64,000 bases of DNA from Streptomyces sp. DT2A-34 (GTDB lineage Bacteria > Actinomycetota > Actinomycetes > Streptomycetales > Streptomycetaceae). The stretch's first letter is position 1. The number at the start of each line of letters is the position of its first letter. The position numbers and the translations under genes were made by a program. The stretch covers positions 1,612,001-1,676,000 of the forward strand of contig NZ_JASTWJ010000001.1 of assembly GCF_030499515.1 (NCBI RefSeq), given 5' to 3'. Shown here piece by piece: positions 26,701-34,033 of this stretch. The notes under the pieces were generated by a model that was not told where the DNA came from, searched no databases, and was given only the letters and a program-made list of their open reading frames with translations.

Positions 26701-28367
26701 GGTTGGCCGCCGTCCAGTACGCCCGTCTGGTGGGGGCCACGGTGATCGCCACCGCGGGCAGCCCGGCCAAGCGCGACCTGCTGCGCGCGCTGGGCGTCGA
26801 GCACGTACTGGATTCCCGGAGCCTGGACTTCGCCGGTCAGGCGCTGCGAATCACCGCCGGGCGCGGGGTCGACGTGGTGCTCAACTCGCTGGCGGGGCAG
26901 GCCATCGACCGGGGCCTGGAGACGCTGCGGCCGGGCGGGCGGTTCGTCGAGCTCGGCAAGCGTGACATCTACGCCAACAAGCCGCTGCTCATGCGGCCGT
27001 TCAGCCGCAACATCGCCTTCTTCGGCGTCGACGTCACCGCCCTGCTGGGCGACGAGGCCGGGCTCGAACACGGTCGGCGTCTGCTGGCCAAGGTCGCCGA
27101 GCGGGTGGCGGACGGCCGCTACCGGCCGCTGCCGCACACGGTGTACCCGGCCGCACGGGTCGGCGAGGCGTTCACGCTGCTGCAGCACTCGCGGCACATC
27201 GGCAAAGTCGTCGTGAGCCTCGACCCACAGGACGGCCCGGTGCCTGTCCGCACCCGGCCCGAGCCGCCCCGCCTCGACCCCGACGGCACCTATCTGGTCA
27301 CCGGTGGGCTGAGCGGATTCGGCGCCGCGACCGCCCGCCGGCTCGCCGACCGCGGCGCCCGCCATCTGGCCCTGGTCTCCCGGCGCGGCGCCGACGGGCC
27401 GGAGGCGACCGACGTACTGTCCGACCTGGCCGCGCTGGGCGTGACCGTCACGCCGTATGCCGCCGACGTCACCGACGCCGCCGCCATGGCCGAGGTGATC
27501 GGCCGCGTCGACGCCACCGGGCACCGGCTCACCGGTGTGGTCCACGCGGCCATGACGCTCGACGACGCCCCGCTCACCGAACTGACCGACGAGCGGATCC
27601 GCGCGGTCCTGGCCCCCAAGATGGCCGGGGCAGCGGTACTCGACGCGCTGACCCGCGACCACGACCTGCGGTTGTTCTGGCTGTACTCCTCCTTCACCGC
27701 GGCCGTCGGCAACGTCAAGCAGTCCGCCTACGTCGGCGGCAACCTGTTCACCGAAGCGCTGGCCCGACGACGGCACCACGCCGCACGGCCGGCTCTCGCC
27801 GTCGCCTGGGGTGCGCTCGGGGACTGCGGCCATGTCGCCCGCGAGGGCCTGGCACCGTCCATGGAAGCGCTCGGCACCGTCCCCCTCGGCTCGCGCGAGG
27901 CGCTGGCCGCGCTGGAGACACTGGCGGCGTCCGGCGCCTGCGTCGCCGGGGTCGGCCGATACGACTGGGCCCGGCTGCGCGCCTTCCTGCCGGCCCTGAC
28001 CACGCCCCGCTTCGCGGCGCTGCTGCCCGCCGACGGCGACCCCGGCGGCCACACCCGCCAGGACCTCGTGGCGGCCCTGGCCGGCCTCACCTCGGAGGAG
28101 GCGCTGCAGACCGTCGGCGGCACGCTCGCCGAGTACCTGGCCCAGATCCTGCAGACCGACGCCGCCCGCCTCGACCCGAAACTGCCGCTTCAGGACTACG
28201 GCGTCGACTCCCTGATGGCCGCCGAACTGCTGACCACACTGCGCCAACGCCTCGATGTCGAGATCCCGCCCCTGGAACTCCTCCAGGGCGGCGTCACCGT
28301 CACCGACCTCGCCCGCCACGTGCTGCTGCGCCTGGGCGTGCGCACCACCGACACCGCCAACGGCTGA
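20781..28367 (+). CDS. Single-module highly reducing type I polyketide synthase (KS-AT-DH-cMT-psiKR-ER-KR-ACP)
   Basis: A 2528-residue PKS. Domains in order: KS (residues about 10-430, VDTACSSS with Cys180, His315 and His354); AT (about 555-855, GHSVGE with Ser645, and an AFHS motif that predicts malonyl-CoA); DH (about 915-1170, His944 and Asp1114 in HPALLDGALQ); C-methyltransferase (about 1370-1590, ILEIGGGTGGT); a pseudo-KR spacer (about 1600-1810); ER (about 1820-2140, HGAAGGVGLAAVQ); KR (about 2170-2400, LVTGGLSGFG, with LDD suggesting B-type); ACP (about 2430-2515, GVDSL with Ser2477). All catalytic residues appear present. There is no thioesterase or reductase domain. The order is that of fungal highly reducing PKSs, so iterative use is likely but not provable from sequence. 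It starts at GTG 20781 after a weak GGGGG. Confidence 0.93.
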   Translation: MSGDSYGTDAFAIVGLGCRLPGGIVDLAGLWEALGAGRDLVGAVPEDRFESARFVDTAMPRPGKSYTARGGFLADIAGFDAEYFGISPREAAQMDPQHRLLLETAVEALDDAGIDPARLAGSDTCVFVGVSDFSYGGLQMVRARSMNAYSMAGTAHSIAANRLSHFFDLRGPSMAVDTACSSSLVAVERACRELASGGSRVALAGGVNVLLNPAGFVGFSQASMLSKRGRCAAFSAHADGFVRAEGAGVVVLKPLADALGDGDRIHGVIAGAGSNCDGHTVGLALPSARAQEDLLRRVYERAGIAPDEVGYVEAHGTGTQAGDPAECTALGQVLGVARTVGPLPIGSVKSNVGHLEPASGMAGLFKALAVLRYGTIPASLHLDPLNPGIDFAGLGLEPVDRARPLASGGRRRFVGVNSFGFGGANAHVVVGPPPAVTPPSSAVPQPGPDTVGELPVIASGRTPQAAEEAARRLAARLTAGTRRKPTGAMGPTGSTGATESLASAEFYDIAATTAVRRARHRYRRVALASSPHEAARILTDDAVTGEAVEHGRVGLVFAGNGSQWAGMAADLLDADPVFGAEVESVDAALAPRIGWSVAAQLRRPADEWGLEATEVAQPLLFAVQAGIVAVLRERGVRWTAALGHSVGEVAAAYAVGALTLQEAAWVVAERGRAQAATAGRGRMAAVGLPSAEAERVLSAYPGLVVAAVNSARDVTIAGHVNQLKSLGEELTAREVFFRLMDLDYAFHSPVMERVRAPLAVGLEGLAPDGSTEALISTVTGGPVPASGLDAEYWWRNVREPVRFAAAVDHALDAGVDVLLEVGPHPALRTYLRRITAGRDRVAVLGTLRRDAAGPAALRRSVEALIAAGAETDWTRWFPRPARVVELPAYPWQRERHWSGTPQQWIVSSGSGRLDHPLLGERLPTAEPSWHGPVEPVLVPWLADHKVAGSVVLPATGYVEMGLSAGRRVLDGPVELAWLEVSRPLVVPWDRAGDVHVQLGFSPDDGMVSITSTEAAAGTDADGTRPRPHARCRVRELIGRPPARIDLTAVRARCTRRADVDTLYPELAATGLDYGPAFRQLARLHIGDGEVLAAYRHTTDAADTAQYVAHPALLDGALQACVPLVAARAGAGQCWLPAAIGAVRVWRSPSATGMLHVRDRTRGAAELCFDITVTDPDGSVTAELDGVRMRRVPGPADRAPLRYETVLRAAPHPHLPAAPSPLPANHELATAAAGSVDALEAGWRATRFADFTARLKLVTAHVAAAAFGDLLPADVAEFTPADLVRQGMLPGYERLARALLGLMAGHGLAAAGEDGRWRLTGAADPGPLLAGLPSDFPACSAEVRLAVRQLSHLPQVLRGEHDALQLLTGQGSQEALEQFYDVAPTCRFHNRVMASLAAQIARAWPEDRPLRILEIGGGTGGTAAAVLPLLPPERTVYHFTDVSAGFFARARHRFGDHDFVDYRPFDLNADPAEQGFGDGAYDLVVAANSLHTASDLGAALRRVRGLLAPGGRLLAFETHDTDYLLPFFGTLDSFWRHDDELRPDSPLLSRDQWTDLLPACGLADVVCLGGDIASPARDGGSVLLATAPSPETAQPALPRPVDGTRWIVATESGSETPLAEHLTALLADGGRRSVPVTPAPVAPAVWTASLTGDGDPAVVLVLGDSPADSPTDSPAAPQAMLDQAVRRAATLRALAAACRNLPDGARPALWLVTRPSGALPAPERAAHPQDAAAWGMARTLANEHPGLRVTRLSLERLGDPAADAHRLARELLAPAVPFDDDEEAAAAREDEVVLTSGGRFLPRERAVPSDEHVEQSGDEPFALRIRTPGLSYEPVWTRTRPLAPGAGEVVIAVRAAALNYRDIMQATGLLPPEAGEGAFGQDGPGLECAGIVTAVGEGVGDLAVGDRVCAAVPACLASHTVAPAAAVVKIPDGLGFAAAATLPVAFLTVHYALHDLARLAAGETVLVHGAAGGVGLAAVQYARLVGATVIATAGSPAKRDLLRALGVEHVLDSRSLDFAGQALRITAGRGVDVVLNSLAGQAIDRGLETLRPGGRFVELGKRDIYANKPLLMRPFSRNIAFFGVDVTALLGDEAGLEHGRRLLAKVAERVADGRYRPLPHTVYPAARVGEAFTLLQHSRHIGKVVVSLDPQDGPVPVRTRPEPPRLDPDGTYLVTGGLSGFGAATARRLADRGARHLALVSRRGADGPEATDVLSDLAALGVTVTPYAADVTDAAAMAEVIGRVDATGHRLTGVVHAAMTLDDAPLTELTDERIRAVLAPKMAGAAVLDALTRDHDLRLFWLYSSFTAAVGNVKQSAYVGGNLFTEALARRRHHAARPALAVAWGALGDCGHVAREGLAPSMEALGTVPLGSREALAALETLAASGACVAGVGRYDWARLRAFLPALTTPRFAALLPADGDPGGHTRQDLVAALAGLTSEEALQTVGGTLAEYLAQILQTDAARLDPKLPLQDYGVDSLMAAELLTTLRQRLDVEIPPLELLQGGVTVTDLARHVLLRLGVRTTDTANG

Positions 28368-28381
28368 AAGGGAGGCCCGTC

Positions 28382-31363
28382 ATGGTGACCTGTCAGGAAC
28401 CCGAGACCCGGGCGGCGCACCGCACCGAAGGCTTTCTCAGCTTCGGCCCTCTCATCGGCGGCGCCACGCCCCCCGGCCCGACCGAGTGGGTCTACGCGAT
28501 CCGCGCCGGAGCGCTGATCGACGACCCCATCGGCGCCACCTGCTACCGCAACGCGCTCAACGCCGGGCACATGGGCCCCGACGCCCATCCGGAAACGATC
28601 CTGGGGCGCTGCGCCGTCGCCGGACCCGACCTCATGGAGACCGCGCTGCGCACCGCGCGGCACGCCGCGGACGAATGGGGCGGCAGCCCGCGGCCCCGAC
28701 GCGCCGTCGCCGAGGCGTTCCGGGCACGGCTGCGAGAGCACGCGGACACGCTGACCGACCTCCTGGTCGAGGAAGGGCACCCGGTCCGGCTGGCCCGGAT
28801 GGAGGTCGCCAACCTGGTCACCTTCTTCGCCCCCGAGACCACCGACTGGTGTCTGCGGCAGCTGGAGACACGGCACACCACCGGTGGCCGGACGGTGTCG
28901 CTGCGCCGGGTGCCGGACGGCGTCGTCTGCGTGCAGCCGCCGCAGAACACCCCGGCGCTGAGCGTCGGCGCGGCCTTCCAGTCCGTGCTGGCGGGCAACG
29001 CGCTGGTGGTGCGGCTGTCCCGGCAGGCGCCGATCGCGGCGATGTATCTGCTGGAGCGGATCGCCGTGCCGGCGCTCGGCGACGCCGGTGCCCCGCCCGG
29101 TGTCCTGTCGGCACTGTGCACCGACCCGGCCCAGGCACTGGACGCCTGGCTGGACAGTCCGCAGGTGGACGACGTGCTGTACTTCGGCGACTCGATCCGC
29201 GGCGAGCAGATCGAGAAGGCCTGCCTCGTCGCGGGCAAGAAGCCGATCCTGGAACTCGGCGGCAACGACATGGTCGTGGTGTGGCGTGACGCGCCCCTCG
29301 ACCAGGCCGTGGACGCGCTGCTGGAGTCGTACCACGGAAGCGGCCAGATCTGCTGTGCGCCCAACATCGCGCTCGTCCACCCGGAGATCGCCGACCGGCT
29401 CACCGACCAACTCGCCGAACGCGTACGGGCGTTGCGGCCCGGCTTCCCCGACGATCCCGAAGTGGTGCTGGCCGCCACACCCAACACCGCCGGATACGAC
29501 GCCGCGCTCGCCGACGCCCGGCGGGCGGGCGCCCGGGTGCTGACCGGCGGGCGCCACCTGGACGTGGGCGGCCGGGAGAGCGACGTCGCCGTGTTCGCGG
29601 AGCCGGCGCTCATCCGGGTCGACGGGCTCGCCCGGGCGCGGGAGCTGCGGTCGGTCCGGCACGAGACGTTCTTCCCGATGCTGACCGTCGTCGTGCCCGA
29701 GCCCGCCGGTGACGACGAACTCCTCGCCGAGACGGTGTCGTTCGTCGCCGCCGGCCCCTACGGCCTGCGCAACTCCCTGTGGGCCCAGGACCCGCAGGTC
29801 ATCGACCGGTTCGTCCGGGACGTCCGCTCCTGCGGCCAGCTCCGCGTGAACGACTCCCACCTCGCGGGCGTTCCGTACCTGTCCAACCATGGCGGCCCGG
29901 GGCTGAGCGGAGACCGGTTCGGCGAGCTCAACTATCCGATGCTGCGCACCAGTCGCCTCCAGGGCGTGTCCGTGGCACAGTCCCCGCCCGCGCCGTCCGA
30001 CGGCGCCGCCCCCTATGTCCCGGCGCGGCGCAGGCCCAGGGTCGAGGCGGTCCGGGAGTACCCGCCCGGCTGGCCGCCCGAGGAGCTGCCGGGCGGGCTG
30101 CCGGCCCCGTTCACCGAGGCGTTCCAGCACGACCCGTACCCGACGCTGCACTGGCTGCGCGAGCACCGGCCGGTGAGCCGCATCATGTCGCCGGACGGTC
30201 CGGGCTGGCTGCTGACCCGCTACGACGACGTCCGCCGGGCCCACACCGACCCGCGGGTGAGCTGCGACAGCAAACGCGTCACCGCCGGCCGTATGTGGCT
30301 GCGGCACTGGCCGTCCGAGCTGCGGGAGCGGCTCTTCACCCACCTGCTGGACAGCGACGACCCGCGCCATGCCGAACTGCGGGCGATCATGCGGCCGTTC
30401 TTCACGCCCGCACGCCAGGAACAGTGGCGCTCCCGGGTGCAGCGCGTCGTCGACACCCGGATCGACCAGATCGTGGACCGGGGCCGCGCCGACCTCATGG
30501 CGGCCGTCGCCTACCCGCTCGGCGGCAACGTCCTGTTCTCCGTCCTCGGCGCCACCCCGCCCCGGATGAACCATCTGCGGGCGATGATCTGGCGTACCGC
30601 CGAATGGAACAACGACGTCCCCTACGTGGCGGCCCTCGCCCACGAGATCGACGGGTTCGTCCGCAGGGCCGTCGCCGAGAAGCGCCGCGCCCCCGGCGAC
30701 GACCTGATCTCGCTGCTGGTCCGGGCCCGCGACGAGGACGGTCTGATCGGCGAGGACGAACTGCACGGCCAGGTCATGATGATGCTGGTGGCGGGCCAGG
30801 ACCCCAGCATCAACAGCGTTGGCAACAGCCTGCACGCCCTGCTCGCCCACCCCGGCCAACTCGCCGAACTCCGCGGCGACCCGGCCCTGCTGGAGACCGG
30901 CATCGGCGAACTCCTCCGCTACGAAAGCCCGTTGCCCTTCACCAGCTGGCGGGGCACCCTCGAACCCGTCGAGTTCGGCGACGTGACCGTCCCGGCGAAC
31001 GAGTCCCTGTTCCTGTGCCTCGGCGCGGCCAACCGGGACCCCGCCCGCTTCCCCGACCCCGACCGGCTCGACCTGCACCGGCCCACCCCCGGCCATCTGG
31101 CGTTCGGGCACGGCGCCCACTACTGCCTGGGCGCCCACATCGGCCGGATGACGGCCGAGGCCGCCGTCACCACCGTCCTGCGCCGGCTGCCCGGCCTGCG
31201 GCTGGACGGCACGCCGCGGTGGCGGCCCAGCATGTTCGAGCGCGGACTCAGTGCCCTGCCCGTCGCCTGGGACCTGCCGCGGAAGGTTCAGAAGCTGCGG
31301 AAGTCTCAGAAGCCGCACAAGTTGCCGAAGCTGCAGAAGCCCCAGAAGGGGGCCGTGCGGTGA
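28382..31363 (+). CDS. Aldehyde dehydrogenase - cytochrome P450 fusion protein
   Basis: A single 993-residue reading frame. Residues about 1-535 are an aldehyde dehydrogenase: PPQNTP (Asn of the oxyanion hole), ELGGND with Glu291 and GQICC with catalytic Cys324. After a proline-rich linker (about 535-565) comes a P450 of about 410 residues: the K-helix ELLRYES, and the haem loop FGHGAHYCLG with Cys915. In the I-helix the usual AGxDTT is AGQDPS (804-809), so the conserved Thr is a Pro. The C-terminus is a Lys-rich tail (QKLRKSQKPHK). It could oxidise a chain carbon to an aldehyde and then to an acid, or process the PKS product, which is inference. It starts at ATG 28382 after GGGAGG, 14 bases after the PKS. 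Confidence 0.88.
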   Translation: MVTCQEPETRAAHRTEGFLSFGPLIGGATPPGPTEWVYAIRAGALIDDPIGATCYRNALNAGHMGPDAHPETILGRCAVAGPDLMETALRTARHAADEWGGSPRPRRAVAEAFRARLREHADTLTDLLVEEGHPVRLARMEVANLVTFFAPETTDWCLRQLETRHTTGGRTVSLRRVPDGVVCVQPPQNTPALSVGAAFQSVLAGNALVVRLSRQAPIAAMYLLERIAVPALGDAGAPPGVLSALCTDPAQALDAWLDSPQVDDVLYFGDSIRGEQIEKACLVAGKKPILELGGNDMVVVWRDAPLDQAVDALLESYHGSGQICCAPNIALVHPEIADRLTDQLAERVRALRPGFPDDPEVVLAATPNTAGYDAALADARRAGARVLTGGRHLDVGGRESDVAVFAEPALIRVDGLARARELRSVRHETFFPMLTVVVPEPAGDDELLAETVSFVAAGPYGLRNSLWAQDPQVIDRFVRDVRSCGQLRVNDSHLAGVPYLSNHGGPGLSGDRFGELNYPMLRTSRLQGVSVAQSPPAPSDGAAPYVPARRRPRVEAVREYPPGWPPEELPGGLPAPFTEAFQHDPYPTLHWLREHRPVSRIMSPDGPGWLLTRYDDVRRAHTDPRVSCDSKRVTAGRMWLRHWPSELRERLFTHLLDSDDPRHAELRAIMRPFFTPARQEQWRSRVQRVVDTRIDQIVDRGRADLMAAVAYPLGGNVLFSVLGATPPRMNHLRAMIWRTAEWNNDVPYVAALAHEIDGFVRRAVAEKRRAPGDDLISLLVRARDEDGLIGEDELHGQVMMMLVAGQDPSINSVGNSLHALLAHPGQLAELRGDPALLETGIGELLRYESPLPFTSWRGTLEPVEFGDVTVPANESLFLCLGAANRDPARFPDPDRLDLHRPTPGHLAFGHGAHYCLGAHIGRMTAEAAVTTVLRRLPGLRLDGTPRWRPSMFERGLSALPVAWDLPRKVQKLRKSQKPHKLPKLQKPQKGAVR

Positions 31364-31626
31364 ATCGCGCCGAGATCCTCGCCGAACTGAAGGCCATGCT
31401 CGCCGAGTTCGGCGACGTCGACCCCGAACACGTCGACGAACAGACCGCGTTCATCGCGGACCTCGCCCTCGACTCGCTCGTCCTGGTGCGGATGACCGTC
31501 GTCGCCGAGGAGCGGTTCGGCGTGCGCATCCCCGACGAGGTCGCCTGGGAGCTGCACACGGTCGGTGCCGTGGTCGGCTATGTGGAGGAGGCCCTGGCCG
31601 GGCGGATCGGAGCCGGCGGTGAGTGA
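31360..31626 (+). CDS. Free-standing acyl carrier protein
   Basis: An 88-residue protein with the carrier-protein signature LALDSLVLV (phosphopantetheine Ser in DSL) at about residue 40, flanked by acidic helices. It overlaps the P450-fusion stop by four bases (GTGA) and the acyl-AMP ligase start by eight bases. FAAL/ACP pairs load fatty acids onto PKS or NRPS assembly lines, so this ACP probably accepts the acyl group from the ligase and passes it to the PKS ketosynthase. It could also carry a substrate for the P450. The partner order is inferred from co-location. Confidence 0.88.
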   Translation: MNRAEILAELKAMLAEFGDVDPEHVDEQTAFIADLALDSLVLVRMTVVAEERFGVRIPDEVAWELHTVGAVVGYVEEALAGRIGAGGE

Positions 31627-33475
31627 ACTCGTCCGGTTCCTGCGCGAGAAGATGTGGCTCCTCGGGGACACCCGCTGGTACGCGCGGGTGGACAGCGTCC
31701 GGGGCGAGCTGGTCGAGGTGGAGCGGCTCGGGTACGCCCAACTCGACGCTCGGGCCCGAGCGGTGGGGGCATGGCTGGCCGGCCGGACACCGCCCGGCGC
31801 GCGCGTGCTGCTGATGTATCCGGCGGGCCTGGAGTTCTTGGCGGTCTTCCTCGGCTGCCTGTACGCCGGGCGGGTCGCCATCCCCGCCCCGCTGCCGGCC
31901 ACCGACCGGCGGGCCCTGGAACGCGCCGAGGGCATCATCCGTGACGCGGACGTCGGGCTGGTCCTCAGCGACGCCGCGCACCAGCCGGGGCTCGGCTCCT
32001 GGCTGGCGGGACTGGGCGCGGCTTCCCGGGCCGAGTGCGTCGCGACCGACGGGGCCCACAGGACGGACGGGAGCGACGGGGCTGACGGGGCTCACGGACC
32101 TCGCGGGACCGTACTGCCGCACCCCGGCACCTGGTCCCCCGTCGCCCTGGAGCCCTCCGCGACCGCCTACATCCAGTACACCTCCGGGTCGACCAGCGAG
32201 CCGCGCGGTGTCGTCATCACCCACCGGAACCTGCTGCACAACCTGCTGTCGATCAGGGGGAAAATCCTCCCCGACGACGTCCTGGACGAACTGCGCCACG
32301 ACCCGGCGCAGTGCGGCGCCGGATGGCTCCCGCACTACCACGACATGGGCCTGGTCGGCATGCTGCTCAGCCCGCTCGCGAGCTGCGGCAACCTCGTCTT
32401 CTGCTCCCCGGTGTCCTTCATCGCCCATCCGCTGCTGTGGCTCCAGATGATCAGCCGGTACCGGGCCTTCTACACCTTCGCCCCGAACTTCGGCTACGAC
32501 TGGCTGCTGAGGAGCCTCAAGGACGGTCAACTCACGGACGCGGACCCGGACTTGAGCCTGGACTGCCTGCGCTTCGCGCTGAGCGGCGCCGAGCCCGTCC
32601 GCGCCGAGGTCCTGAGCGCGGTCGCCCGCCGACTCGCCCCGATCGGCTTCCGTCCGGACATCTGGGCGCCCAGCTACGGCCTGGCCGAGGCCACCCTCAT
32701 GGTGACCGGCACGTCCTGCGGCAGCGGGCCGACCGTGGGGCGCTTCGACCGGGACGCGCTGGAGACCGGCCAGGCCGTGCCGGCGCCGGACGGTGTCGAC
32801 CTGGTCGGCTGCGGCCGTCCCGCCGGTGCCGTCGTCCGGATCGTCGACTCCGTGACCTCAAGTCCCCTGGAGGACGGGCGGGTCGGCGAGATCTGGGTGG
32901 GCGGCGACAGCGTCGCCGACGGCTACCTCAACGACCCGCAGGGCACCGCCGACCACTTCGCCGCCGTCACCGCCGACGGCGACGGCCCGTACCTGCGCAC
33001 CGGAGACCTCGGCTTCCTCCAGGACGGCGAGCTCTACGTCACCGGTCGCGCCAAGGACCTGATCATCGTCAACGGCCGCAACATCCTCCCCCAGGACATC
33101 GAACGCGTCAGTGAAACCACCGACCCCGCGACCGGCCCCTGCGCCGCTTTCGCCCTGCCCGACGCCTCCGGCCACGAGCAGATCGTCCTGGTCCAGGAAA
33201 TCCGCCCCGTCCATCTCGACGGCCGCACTCCCGCAGCCCTCGCCGACCTCATCAGGAGGCGCCTGGCCCACGAACTGCGGCTGGCCGTCCAGGTCGTCAT
33301 CGTGGGGCCGATGAGCGTGCCCCGGACCACCAGCGGCAAGATCCAGCGCTCCCGAACCCGCGACGAGCTCTGCTCGACGGGCCTCGATCCCCTGCACTCC
33401 GACCTCCTCGCCCCGGCCGAGCCGACCCCTCGGCCGAGCCCTCGGCCGAGCCCCGGGCACGCCGCACGGGGGTAG
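31619..33475 (+). CDS. Fatty acyl-AMP ligase (FAAL)
   Basis: A 618-residue member of the ANL superfamily. It has IQYTSGSTSEPRGV (ATP-binding P-loop), WLPHYHDMGLVGMLL (the signature that separates FAALs from acyl-CoA ligases), PSYGLAEATLMV, LRTGDLGF and a C-terminal TTSGKIQRS with the catalytic Lys. FAALs adenylate a fatty acid and pass it directly to an ACP instead of to CoA, here most likely the overlapping ACP gene. GTG 31619 starts the protein. The final 20 residues are a Pro/Ser/Arg repeat (PRPSPRPSPG). It is the last intact gene of the PKS operon. Confidence 0.92.
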   Translation: MSELVRFLREKMWLLGDTRWYARVDSVRGELVEVERLGYAQLDARARAVGAWLAGRTPPGARVLLMYPAGLEFLAVFLGCLYAGRVAIPAPLPATDRRALERAEGIIRDADVGLVLSDAAHQPGLGSWLAGLGAASRAECVATDGAHRTDGSDGADGAHGPRGTVLPHPGTWSPVALEPSATAYIQYTSGSTSEPRGVVITHRNLLHNLLSIRGKILPDDVLDELRHDPAQCGAGWLPHYHDMGLVGMLLSPLASCGNLVFCSPVSFIAHPLLWLQMISRYRAFYTFAPNFGYDWLLRSLKDGQLTDADPDLSLDCLRFALSGAEPVRAEVLSAVARRLAPIGFRPDIWAPSYGLAEATLMVTGTSCGSGPTVGRFDRDALETGQAVPAPDGVDLVGCGRPAGAVVRIVDSVTSSPLEDGRVGEIWVGGDSVADGYLNDPQGTADHFAAVTADGDGPYLRTGDLGFLQDGELYVTGRAKDLIIVNGRNILPQDIERVSETTDPATGPCAAFALPDASGHEQIVLVQEIRPVHLDGRTPAALADLIRRRLAHELRLAVQVVIVGPMSVPRTTSGKIQRSRTRDELCSTGLDPLHSDLLAPAEPTPRPSPRPSPGHAARG

Positions 33476-33523
33476 TCGTCCACCCTCGGAGAGGCTGCCC
33501 ACACCCACCCGGTCCAGTACGGG

Positions 33524-34027
33524 TTGCCGGCCAGCTCGATCTACTGGCACTTCAAGGACAAGGACGACCTGATCGCCGCGGTCATCGAGCGCGGCTTCGA
33601 GACGTGGCTGGCCACGATGGAACTACCGGGGGAAGAGGCCGGTACGCCGCTGGAGCGGGTCACGACCATGGCGGCGAACGTGGCCAAGTCGCTGGTCGAC
33701 GCCCCGGACTTCCTGCGCCTCGGCCTCATGCTCGCCCTGGAACGGCGCCCCCCGGAGCCCCGCGGCCGCACGATGTTCCTCCAGGTCCGCGCCATCGCCC
33801 GGCAGAAGATCGCCGGAGTGGTCGAAACCCTCCTGCCCGACCTCGACGAGGACGCCGTACAAGCTCTCACGACGTACGCCGTGGCCGGCGCCGACGGCCT
33901 GTTCATCCACCGCGAGATCGCCGGCGACACCGCCGACCTGGTGGCCCTGTTCGAACTCCACACCGACCTGGTCTTCGCCGCGGCCACGCGCATGGCGGCG
34001 AAAGGCCAGCCCCGCCAGCCCCGCTAG
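33524..34027 (+). pseudogene. TetR-family regulator lacking its DNA-binding N-terminus
   Basis: The sequence resumes with GLPASSIYWHFKDKDDLIAAVI, the end of the TetR recognition helix and the following helix, and continues with a normal ligand-binding domain to a TAG at 34025-34027. The first 35 or so residues, which hold helices 1 and 2 of the DNA-binding domain, are absent. Upstream in the same frame there are only about 15 unrelated codons after the FAAL stop. A TTG at 33524 could start translation but would not give a DNA binder. It probably once regulated the PKS operon or its neighbour. Confidence 0.72.
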
Positions 34028-34033
34028 CCCCCC

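Noticed and set aside
21915..31318. Very long minus-strand open frames (up to about 1150 codons) across the PKS and fusion gene
   Set aside because: They are mirror frames of GC-rich coding DNA with no recognisable domain and low-complexity composition, while the plus strand carries complete enzyme motifs.
31640..31800. A thioesterase or reductase release domain hidden in the PKS operon
   Set aside because: Searched by eye for GxSxG hydrolase and terminal NADPH-reductase patterns after the ACPs and found none convincing. Only the KR and ER motifs occur.
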